In this document: piece after piece, positions 55,688-64,000 of the stretch | How the letters are laid out: each line of letters opens with the position of its first letter | How positions within the stretch are numbered: the first letter of the stretch is position 1 | Assembly (NCBI GenBank): GCA_014529385.2 | Contig: CM043963.1 | Coordinates: 691,501 to 755,500 of the forward strand | Direction: 5' to 3' | From: Adiantum capillus-veneris | Taxonomy: Eukaryota; Streptophyta; Polypodiopsida; Polypodiales; Pteridaceae | DNA: 64,000 bases | The notes under the pieces: model-generated | Database searches by the model: none | What the model saw: the letters and a program-made list of their open reading frames with translations, nothing else | What the model was told of the DNA's origin: nothing | Position numbers and translations under genes: made by a program

Positions 55688-56533
55688 ATGGCTTTCCCTA
55701 ATTTTTATGGTAAGCCTGGGGAGGTTGCTCCAGACTTTTTGGATAATTTGGAAATGGCCTTTCTGGTATCGGGAAGGGATGACGAAGCTACTAAGTTAAG
55801 GGCCTTTCCTTTGGTCTTGAGGGAAGGTGCAAAATTATGGTATCAAACTTTGGCACCTGAAGAAAGAAGAGACTGGGAGTCCTTAAAGATGGCCTTCATC
55901 AAAGAATTTCGCCGCCATGAGCCTCCAGAGGAGATATGGAGACAACTCTTAGAGCTACGCCAAACATCACCCAATGACTATAGAAGCTATGAAGGAAAGT
56001 TTTCCAACCTGTGGGAGAAATGGTGTGCATCACTAGGTGAAGGAGAAAGGGCGCCAGAATGCCTAAAGAAGGACTGTTTCCTGGCAGGGCTTTACCCCAT
56101 CCTTCGAGAAAAGGTAAAAGGTAAATTCCCAGATACCTTTGATAAAGCTATGACTTATGCAAGGGAGAAGGATAGGAAGTTAAAATTCCAAGCTCAACTA
56201 CAAGGGGGAATGGAGCCTCCACCGCTAGCTCAACCTACGGCAAGGGTAGTAGTAGGGACAGGAGCAACAAACCAAGAGTCCTCTCAACAAGAATTACTTC
56301 AACAAATCACCAATCAACTAGAGAGCCTGTCCATCAATCTGGTTCAAGGTGTAAGGGCTCCCCAGCTAGGAAATGAACGAAATAGACAAGAAGGACAAAG
56401 GCAAGCACGTGAGTACATTTGCTACAACTGTGGAGAGGTAGGTCACGGCATGTATTATTGCCCCCATCCACGACGCTGTCAAGGAAATGGTAATCAAAGA
56501 CGGCCTCCTCGCCAACAAGTCACTCCTCCTTGA
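55688..56533 (+). CDS. Gypsy-3 Gag
   Basis: Start taken at MAFPNFYGKPGEVAPDFLDN. The capsid domain has AKLWYQTLAPEERRDWESLK, MAFIKEFRRHEPPEEIW, the ELRQTSPNDYRSYEGKFSNL segment and FDKAMTYAREKDRKLK. A CCHC zinc knuckle CYNCGEVGHGMYYC lies near residue 245, and a basic tail follows. Gag packages the RNA and forms particles. The frame ends in a TGA at 56531-56533 but stays open beyond it, so the stop probably arose from a sense codon between Gag and Pol. The same frame continues as the proline-rich linker at 56564. Confidence 0.9.
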   Translation: MAFPNFYGKPGEVAPDFLDNLEMAFLVSGRDDEATKLRAFPLVLREGAKLWYQTLAPEERRDWESLKMAFIKEFRRHEPPEEIWRQLLELRQTSPNDYRSYEGKFSNLWEKWCASLGEGERAPECLKKDCFLAGLYPILREKVKGKFPDTFDKAMTYAREKDRKLKFQAQLQGGMEPPPLAQPTARVVVGTGATNQESSQQELLQQITNQLESLSINLVQGVRAPQLGNERNRQEGQRQAREYICYNCGEVGHGMYYCPHPRRCQGNGNQRRPPRQQVTPP

Positions 56534-58519
56534 GCTAGGCCACTAAATGGACAAAATGCACACGTGGCTCCACCAATCCAAATATTGAGACCCCCTCCTC
56601 CACCACCACAAGCACCAGCAGAGATCCCTCCACTACCATCGGGAGGGGAGGACAGGGTTGTCTCTGTCATAAGTTTTGACAATGGTAAGGATAAAGGGAA
56701 AGAAAAAATGGAGGAAGTTGTTGCCATGCCAATAAAGAGAGTTAGGAGACAAAGAACTGATGAAATGGAAGCTTCAGAGCCGGATAAAGGGAATGAGGGT
56801 TCCTCCCAAGTGATAGGAGACAAGAAAAGGAAGAGTAGGTCAAGGAGGCACATAGGAGTAGAAGACTTTCCACTTGGGGTAGGATCCATACCTTACGACC
56901 TGGTAGCAGATGTGAGTAAGCAAGGACCAAAGATTTCATGGTAGCAACTCCTCCACCTTTCCCCAAAGATGCGTAGAACCTGGTCTAAGATGGTCAGCAC
57001 CAGGAGGGCTAAGGCAAAGTCAGTTGGGTCTATTAGTGCAAGAGGAATGAAGGATATCGTGCCAGTCATTGATGCAGAGATTAAGAGTCAGTGAGTCTCC
57101 AATGTGTACGTAGATGGTAGAGCCGATATTTGTGTTATGACAGAGAAATTAATGCACAGGTTGGGTTTGAAAGTAAACGAGCAAACTTCCTTACAAGCTA
57201 AGATGGCAAATAATGTAAGGGTGGCTTGTGTGGGAAAGGTTAATGGAGTGAAGGTTTCAGCTTTTGGTGTGGCAATCTCAATTGATGCTTATGTGATCCC
57301 AACTAAGGGGGAGGGCTATCCGCTAATCCTTGGAAGACCTTGGCTTATGGCTATGAAAGCTAGGCAAGATTGGGAGACAGGTTCCCTTGAGTTGCGACCA
57401 AATCATAAGGTAGGTGGCAAGCAACAAAAAATTGTGTATGACATGAAGCAGGGTAGACAACAAGACCTAGAGATGGAGACTTCTATGGATGAATGGAGCA
57501 CAAGCAGCTGCTCTTCATCTGAGGATGAGTCATCTGAGGAGGATGCTAGCTCTTTGGAAGTCATGGGTATAATACTGCGAAACCCAGAAGGAGAAGGTGG
57601 TCAAGACTCTCTAAACAAGGAAGAAGCCACAGGCTTAGAGGAGATGCTAGCTAAGGACCTACTAGAAGAAGAGAGAAAACCCTATTTGCAGGTACTAAAG
57701 AAGCATGCTGGCCTCTTTATAACTGATTACGAGCACATTAAAGGAGTGACGGTAACCCAACACCATATCCAATTAAAGGAAGGTTCCAAACCAGTGGTGC
57801 AAAGGCTAAGGAGATTAGGGCTAGTGCAACAAGATGCACTCTTAAAAGAAGTAAAAAGATTACTCAAGGCAGGATTTATCTACCCAGTGGAAGATTCTGA
57901 GTGGGTGTCTCCAGTTGTGGTAGCACCAAAGAAAAATGGGAAGTGGAGGGTATGTGTGGATTACAAGCCTCTAAACGCAGCCACAAAAAGGGACCATTTT
58001 CCTTTGCCTTTTCAAGATGAAATACTAAATGAAGTGGCTGGTCATGAAAGGTACACAGTGTGTGATGGGTACTCAGGCTACTTCCAAATCAGAATTGCAG
58101 ATGAAGACCAAAGAAAGACTACCTTCATAACACCTTGGGGGTGTTTTTCTTATAGAGTTATGCCTTTTGGTTTAACTAATGCCCCAGCTACTTTCCAGAG
58201 GTTTATGAACTTGGTGTTTCAACCTTACTTTGGTAAGTCCATACGAGTCTTCATTGATGATTTTTGCATTTACAGCTCTAGGGAAGTACATCTGTCCAAG
58301 GTTGATGAAGGTTTCACCCGTCTGGCCCAATTGGGTGGGCAATTGAATAAAGACAAGTGCCACATAGGTGAGAGCAAGGTCACTCTACTAGCCCATGTTG
58401 TGTCTCAAGATGGTATTGAGGCTGACCCTGAAAAGGTAAAGACATTGTTAGCTTTACCTACTCCTTCAAACGTGAAGCAACTAGTCTCCTTCATTCAAAA
58501 GGTTCGCTACATGGGATGA
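56534..58519 (+). pseudogene. Gypsy-3 proline-rich linker, protease and reverse transcriptase
   Basis: In the Gag frame there is a linker (PPIQILRPPPPPPQAPAEIP), a basic stretch, then stops TAG at 56942 and TGA at 57092. Protease has NVYVDGRADICVMTEKLM (Tat-type, third active-site position changed from G to R) and YPLILGRPWLMAMKAR. RT has PVVVAPKKNGKWRVCVDYKP, CDGYSGYFQIRIADED, MPFGLTNAPATFQRFMNLVF and VFIDDFCIYSS. It ends at RYMG, where a TGA stands at 58517. RT looks intact in itself. Confidence 0.92.
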
Positions 58520-59412
58520 TTCATACATCTCCTTTCTCACGCAATCTATCCTTTGCAGCAGCTCACTAAACACACTACATTGACATGGAGTGAGGAGGGT
58601 GAAAGGTGCTTTCAAGAAGTTAAAAACCATTTTGAGCTCATTGCCGGTCATCCTACAACCCACATGGGGTGAATTATTCTATGTAAATCCTAGTGTAGGT
58701 CTAGAAGCTCTAGGAGCTGACTTGATGCAAAAAGACCCAAAGACATCTCTCATGAGACCAGTCTACTTCTCTAGTAGAGTGATGACAGCTGCTGAAAAGG
58801 GTTTCAGCGCAACTGAGCAATTGGTGCTAGCTCTTAAGTTTGCAGTGGAGAAGTTTCGGGCTTACTTACTTCCGAGACAATTTGTGGTGATCACAAATGA
58901 GGAGGTTTTTCCATATGCCCTACAACACATGGAATTGTCTCAAAGAATAGCAAAGTGGGTGGTGCAGCTTCAAGAGTTTGACTACACACTACAAGTAGAG
59001 GATTCCACCCGTGCTTGTTTGGCAGATGTCCTCACACAAAGGTGTTATGAGAAGGCCAAGAAAGAGGCACCTAGTAAGGTACCGCCTATCCCGGAGCCTG
59101 AAGTTCTAATGGGAGCACACAGTCTGTATTTTGATGGGGCTTACAAGAGGACCAAAGACAAGGCATCAGCAGGCATAGTAATATAAGGTCCAGAGAAGGA
59201 GAAGATCTTTGCAAAAGGGTTTCATCTAAAAGAGGTTCATTCTAACAATGAGGCTGAGTACCATGCCCTTGTTTTAGGGTTGCAATGTTGTCTTTCTCAG
59301 GGCATCACAAAGCTAAATGTTTTTGGTGACTCCATGTTGATTGTTAAGCAAATGGTTGGTGTATGGGCCTATAAAAATGACAAATTTTCTGTTAAGATGA
59401 GGGAAGCTTGTT
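58520..59412 (+). pseudogene. Gypsy-3 RNase H and second RNase H
   Basis: A frameshift near 58600-58620 leads into LSSLPVILQPTWGELFYVNP, VGLEALGADLMQKDPK, PVYFSSRVMTAAEKGFSATE and FVVITNEEVFPYALQHM (first RNase H). Then HSLYFDGAYKRTKDKASAGI, a TAA at 59184, EVHSNNEAEYHALVLGLQCC and LNVFGDSMLIVKQMVGVWAY (second RNase H with D, E, D). It ends at a frameshift near 59410. The second domain assigns the element to the Tat lineage. Confidence 0.9.
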
Positions 59413-60878
59413 GAAGGGTTTTAAAGAAGTTCGAGTGCACTTTGTACCTAGAGATCAAAATCGAGAAGCAGATGCCTTAGCAGGTGAAGAACTACAAACT
59501 CTCATAGTAGGTGCTATCCTTGTGAAAAGTCCTTTATACCAGGGAAAGGAGGAGCTACATGATTTACTTTACTTTCTTGAGCATTGTGAAGCACCCTCTG
59601 GTATGAGTAAAAGTGAACGTAGGTGGTTGGCAAAAAAGGCTACCAGCTATAGCTTAGTGAATGAGGACTTGTAATGTAGAGGGAAAGATGCTGTCTTAAG
59701 GAGAGTTCCTGCATCCCAAGAGATAAAGGATATTTTGTTTAGTTGTCATGAAGGTGTGTGTGGTGGCCACTTTGCACAAGAGATTACTAGCAGAAAGATT
59801 TTACAAGCAGGGTTCACGTGGCCAAGCCTCCATCGAGATGTACAACATTGGTGCCGCACATGTGAGGTTTGCCAAAAAGCTGGACCAAGGCGTCTTACCC
59901 ATGAAAATCAGCATCCAATCAAAACCTATGGGCCATTTGAAAAATGGGGGATAGATGCAATAGGGCCACTACCTTGCACTCAATCAGGGAAGGAATACAT
60001 CATTATGGGGGTGGAGTACATGACCAGATGGGCAGAAGCTCGTCCCACAAAGCACATCACAGCCAAGGACGTGAGTGATTTCATTTTTGAATGCCTTTGT
60101 TGCCATTTTGGCACACCTTTGGAGATTCTCTCGGATAGGGGACCGGGATTTCGAGCTGATTTAGTCGGGCAATTGATGAGCAAGTTAAAAATCAAGCGCA
60201 GGCACTCTACACCATACTACCCTCAGTGCAATGGTCTTGTGGAAAAGGTAAATGGTCTTATATGTAAAATCATCACTAAGCAAGTGCATTTACATCCTAA
60301 GGCATGGGACAAACACCTAGATGCAGCACTTTGGGCCTACAGAACATCCTTTAAAACATCCTTGGGGTATACACCTTTTCACTTGGTTTACGGGCAAGAG
60401 GCACTATTGCCTATAGAAGTGGAGCTAGCGAGCCTCCGAGTTCTAAAAGCACATCAAGAGGATAGTCAAGAGAAGCAAGTGGAAGGAAGAATCATCGATT
60501 TGGAGAGGTTAGGGCTAGATCGAGAGTCAGCAGTGAAGTACTATGCAGCCCAGGCAGAGAAGAAACGAAAGAAGTTCAATCGCAACCTTGTCAAGAAAGG
60601 TATCAAGGAAGGTTCTTTAGTGCTCAGATACAACAATCGCTTTGATCGCAGGAAGGATGGTAAGTTCTTGCTTAAGTGGGAAGGCCCTTTTGTAGTGATA
60701 CAGAGGTTCTCAAATGGTAGTTACCAACTAGGTGACCTAGATGGTAAGGTACATCAGACCCCGGTAAATGGTTGGTGATTGAAGGCCTACCAATGTCGTC
60801 TTTCACAGCCATATGCTGGTGAAATCAATGCTAAGGATGGTTCAGAGGAGAGCTCATCATATTCGAGCTCCAACTAAG
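59413..60878 (+). pseudogene. Gypsy-3 integrase
   Basis: The end of the second RNase H (HFVPRDQNREADALAGEEL) leads, past a TAA at 59672, to the zinc-binding HEGVCGGHFAQEITSRKIL and WCRTCEVCQKAG. The core follows with KWGIDAIGPLPCTQ, ILSDRGPGFRADLVGQLMSK and NGLVEKVNGLICKII (DDE), the CCHFGTPLE segment, and the C-terminal VLRYNNRFDRRKDGKFLLKW. A TGA at 60776 stands where gypsy-2 has Arg (NGWRLK). The frame then continues to about 60878. Confidence 0.92.
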
Positions 60879-60936
60879 GTAACAATCATGTACATAGTCA
60901 TTTCAAAAACAAAAAAAGAGAAGAAAAAAAAAAAGA

Positions 60937-61107
60937 ATGCTACCAGTGAAAGTGGATATTGACAATGGATGGGGTATGGCTTTCAAGGGTCTAGGAGACC
61001 AGTTGTTAGTCATGGATGGATACAATTATTCATCAGAAAGGACTAAACAGGGTGCATCAGCCAAGAAAGCAGTAACATGGCAAATTCAATTGGTACCAGG
61101 TGGGTAA
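60937..61107 (+). CDS. Small open frame between integrase and polypurine tract of gypsy-3
   Basis: A 56-codon frame starting MLPVKVDIDNGWGMAFKGLG and ending VPGG, after an A-rich stretch and 60-80 bases before the polypurine tract. No recognised domain. Too short to judge from composition. It may be a chance frame or a small 3' open frame of the element. Confidence 0.3.
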   Translation: MLPVKVDIDNGWGMAFKGLGDQLLVMDGYNYSSERTKQGASAKKAVTWQIQLVPGG

Positions 61108-61168
61108 GTATTCAAGAGAACCCTATTGTAGCACAACCTGCAGCTAGAGGCATCAAATACCTCTAGCT

Positions 61169-61185
61169 TAAGGGGGATGGCTATA
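61169..61185 (+). other. Polypurine tract of gypsy-3
   Basis: TTAAGGGGGATGGCTATA lies directly before the 3' LTR start TGATGCATGG. Confidence 0.8.
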
Positions 61186-62718
61186 TGATGCATGGTTTTT
61201 AGGACCCCTTCTGAAGATGCAATAAAGGCACAGTCAGTTGTTGGGGAGATGAGGATACTCTAGTCCAAGGGATCTCGAAAGAGAAGAAAAATCTACTTCA
61301 CAAGCACCAAAGAGTAAAAAGTGCCATGGACAGAAGATACGTGGGAACGAGCTCTTATGCATGCCTACAACCTATATCTTACAAAATAGCCCATTCTAGG
61401 TGTGAATTTCTAATGAAATTTACACGAGGATGTTCGTGTGGACTCACAGCACAGCATACTCAGTTTTCACTTTTTTACCGACAGTAAATATTTTTTACCT
61501 ACAGTAAATATTTTTTACCTACAGTAAATATTTTTCACCTACATGGTAAATACAAATCACTTTTTACCTACAGTAACTTTTTTACCCATGGTAAATATTT
61601 TTTACTGCACCATAAGTATTTGGTAGGTAACAGTTCATTGTTACTAGAAGCAGTGATTGGGCATCACCAATGCAGTTACAGGAGGAGAAAAGGGGAAAAT
61701 CTTATGGTAAAGGTGAGTCAACAGGGATAAAGACTTTTGATTTGAAAAGAGACATGCTGATTTTTTCAAAGAACACATGTCAAAAGAAGCCATGGTTGAG
61801 GATTTTTTGAGAATTTGATATTCAGGAGGACCCAACTGCCACCCCCCCCCCCCCCCCCCCCCCGCAGGTCCCCCCCTAACATGTGCAGAACCTCCAGTTT
61901 CAACAGCCACCTTACCTGCTCTTAAATACTGGTCAAGGCCTTATCCCTATGTGTCACAATCAAAAAAATCAGCATTTACCCTCCCCTCTCACATCACTCT
62001 AGAGAATATCTTGATGGTGACATATCAGGTGACCTCAATCTGTTGACCACCCTAAGCAAAAAGTAACCCCAATCAGCGAATTTAAGCATGTTTATCCCTA
62101 ATCCTTTACCCTCTCAGAAACCTATATAAGGAGGCCTTCTCTCACTCAAAACCAACACTTCACCAAGCAACAAAGCTATGACGACATTGCTCACAACAAG
62201 GAGCTATGGATGGAGCTCTACTCTCTCTCCCTCTCTCTCTCTCCCTCTAGTATGCTACATTACTAGCCCTAAAACTTAAATAAGGAGTCTTCTCTCATGC
62301 TCCATGGCCACCATCCTCGCCATCATTCTCTAAGGTATTGATGTGTTGCTAGTAGGATCATACCTACTTGCTGGGTTGATTGTTTTTGACAAGGGATTAT
62401 GCCATCCTTGGCTTGCTTCTCTATATCCTTGTTATGTATGATCAGATGTCGTTGTATTGTTAAGCTGATGTCTTGTGTATATATATGCTACATAAGGTCC
62501 CTAAGCTTCGTTTCTATGTGTTTTGCCATATGTTTTGATGCATCATAATGCCAGAAGTCTCACTTGCCTATGTGCACTATGTGTGAGGTCCCTAAACCTC
62601 TTAATTTAGGGTGGTGCCCCCTTTGTTTTGTTCTTTGCTTGTTTGCATGAGGCGTGGTTTGTGGAGTGTGCACGAGTACAGAGGCCACCCGATTGCACTG
62701 CTCTTTTTCCCGCTATCA
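61186..62718 (+). repeat. Gypsy-3 3' LTR
   Basis: 1533 bp, TGATGCATGG to CCCGCTATCA. It differs from the 5' LTR by scattered bases, a longer C homopolymer (about 61842-61863) and an extra CT repeat near 62226-62245. It is followed by CTTCC and the rest of the array unit. Confidence 0.93.
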
Positions 62719-62800
62719 CTTCCCTCTAGATTGTGTGAGAGTAGCACCATAAGTGGTTGTTCACATATGCATAGGATGGAAGTAGGTTTAAACCCTAACA
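62719..62800 (-). repeat. LTR-like block, array unit 4 (right part)
   Basis: Continuation of 52488-52790 after gypsy-3, ending AAACCCTAACA as in units 1 and 3. Confidence 0.7.
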
Positions 62801-62989
62801 AAAAGGATCAAATGGTTGGGAGTTTATTGGACATCAATGAAAATGGATATCCAAGTATTCTAAAATATGTGAGCAATGTTGTGAGGTAACACCAATATCA
62901 TATGACCACTATTCAACATTGCGGTTGTACCTCAATGGAGGGAATCCTTAGTGGAATATCTTATAGCAACAATCTTTTCTGAGACATGT

Positions 62990-63510
62990 AGTAAACAAAG
63001 ATAGAGAGAAATTTCAATTGAGGCTTAAGACTATACTATAATTGAAAGCCAATTATATAAACAATGAGGTGAAGACAGATATTATCTTAGAGCAAGTGCA
63101 TGCAAAATTAGCAAGAATGCATTTTCCAGCTAACATCACCTTGAGGTTGACGACTATGGTTAGGATATGGTGGCCTTCTCTAGTTTTTGATACCAAAGAA
63201 TATGGTAAATGATGTGATGCTTGTCGAATATCAAAGATGTGATAGAAGCAAGATGAATTGCCATTAAGATGAATGATAGGAGCCACAATGTTTGCCAAAT
63301 GCTGCATAAACATTTTTGAGCTATTTAGCCACAATCTTGTAAAAGCCAAACACAATATATCATTGTGTCTACCGACTATTTGACAAAATGGAGTAAAGTA
63401 GAAGTCTAGTTTTGAATCTAACTTACTTTTAATCAACTTGCCATCCTACCGCCTCACTAATTTGGGGCCTAGGGATCATCAACAAGGTGGTGCCAAGCTA
63501 TCAACTCACA
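62990..63510 (+). pseudogene. Gypsy integrase remnant, after gypsy-3
   Basis: The clearest copy. The plus strand reads WWPSLVFDTKEY near 63170 and, in one frame near 63356-63400, YIIVATD-type core entrance followed by LTKWSKVE, with stops after it. Confidence 0.5.
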
Positions 63511-63659
63511 CCTAGATCCACCCACACACTTAGCCTTCAAGTTTTTTTTGGACCTTGGTAGAGAATTTGTGTGATTATTTTGTGGTAGGGTTGCTCTTTG
63601 TAAGCACCTGATAGTAGTTAAGAAAATTATCGTGAAAATTGTAAGAGGTCCCTAAACTA

Positions 63660-64000
63660 CACTGAAGTTGCAAAGCAAAGTGAAGGTGGGAGAGACACTG
63701 AAAATGAAGTAATAAATTCTGGTAAGATGATCACTCATGATATGGACATACCTCAAATTCACTCTACTATTGAGCCGAGTTCACTTTATTGTTGAGCCGG
63801 TTCAAATGTTAGCATCAGTTAAGCGAATAATTAGTGATAGTGCGGGAGCTCGGCCTAGAAATTTGAAATTAAAAATCCAAATGAAAAACCAATATTCCAT
63901 TGACGGTTTGTAGGGTTGAGTGCATGACGTAATTGATGACGGCTTAGGGCCTCTGTTGAAATCAAGCAAGATGAGGTTGGCCAAGGAAAGCATTCTCTAC
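63660..64000. repeat. Deleted array unit, end of window
   Basis: Sequence jumps from CCTAAACTAC to ACTGAAGTTGCAAAGCAAAG, omitting about 1.2 kb that holds the DUF4283-like part in the other units. It then continues normally into the next unit's start, which is cut by the window edge. Confidence 0.8.

Larger units (their letters stand above)
52791..62718 (+). mobile_element. Gypsy-3, complete Tat-like Ty3/gypsy retrotransposon
   Basis: 9.93 kb with LTRs at 52791-54311 and 61186-62718, a 5-bp target duplication CTTCC (52786-52790, 62719-62723), a leader with an extra open frame, gag, protease, RT, RNase H, second RNase H, integrase and a polypurine tract. It is inserted in the LTR-like block of the tandem array. 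The reading path has about seven stops and two frameshifts, so the copy is dead although its LTRs are still about 98% alike by eye. Confidence 0.95.
41428..64000. repeat. Tandem array of about 3.4-kb units (interrupted by gypsy-3)
   Basis: The same succession of blocks recurs: GGCTTGGGGCCTCTGTCAAA at about 41428, 44920, 48315, 51738 and, changed, near 63940. Next comes a CA microsatellite, then an LTR-like block (starts 42265, 45735, 49111, 52488; spacings 3470, 3376, 3377), an integrase remnant and a DUF4283-like remnant. Identity between units looks around 90%. The fourth unit is split by gypsy-3 at 52790. The last visible unit lacks about 1.2 kb near 63660 and runs off the window. One LTR-like block per unit suggests a head-to-tail multimer of an LTR element sharing LTRs. 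Confidence 0.9.

Noticed and set aside
41428-64000. Possible CRISPR array or rDNA because of tandem repetition
   Set aside because: The 3.4-kb units carry LTR and retroelement remnants. No short repeat-spacer structure and no rRNA sequence is visible.

Overview
The window is nuclear DNA of a land plant with a large, repeat-rich genome. It holds two kinds of Ty3/gypsy element, several Ty1/copia elements, a LINE fragment, long CT/CA/GA microsatellites and no bacterial-type gene organisation. I cannot fix the species. A Helentron-type rolling-circle element with an endonuclease domain would be less surprising in a non-seed plant such as a fern, but that is inference. I see no convincing host gene: almost every recognisable coding stretch belongs to a transposable element, and most are broken.

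Layout. 0.2-0.9 kb: decayed LINE reverse transcriptase (+). 0.9-1.3 kb: copia LTR with primer-binding site. 1.7-2.3 kb: foldback repeat with a tRNA-like core. 2.4-8.6 kb: mosaic copia element (-), split by a 2.66-kb solo LTR. 8.6-12.8 kb: 5' half of a chromovirus-like gypsy element (here gypsy-0, -). 12.8-18.5 kb: a second element of that family (gypsy-1, -) with chromodomain, integrase, RNase H, RT, protease and gag, carrying a copia solo LTR. 18.54-37.2 kb: a Helentron fossil (+; Rep, PIF1-like helicase, EEP endonuclease) interrupted by a Tat-like gypsy element (gypsy-2, 18.86-27.49 kb), a gypsy solo LTR (29.8-31.4 kb) and a nearly pristine copia element (copia-2, 31.4-36.6 kb). 37.2-41.4 kb: microsatellite-rich DNA. 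41.4-64 kb: tandem array of about 3.4-kb units, each with one LTR-like block, a decayed gypsy integrase and a DUF4283-like zinc-knuckle remnant, interrupted by a complete Tat-like element (gypsy-3, 52.79-62.72 kb).

The nesting can be ordered. Taking out three insertions (target-site duplications ATAT, TGCAA and AAGCA) restores the Helentron reading path, so the Helentron was there first. Copia-2 is youngest, because its two 282-bp LTRs are identical by eye. The oddest structure is in gypsy-2. The 1.07 kb just outside its left LTR (chromovirus gag plus Helentron Rep) is present again, nearly identical, just inside its right LTR, where it replaces the element's own leader and gag. This looks like LTR-anchored gene conversion or template switching, and it makes a chromovirus-gag/Tat-pol chimera.
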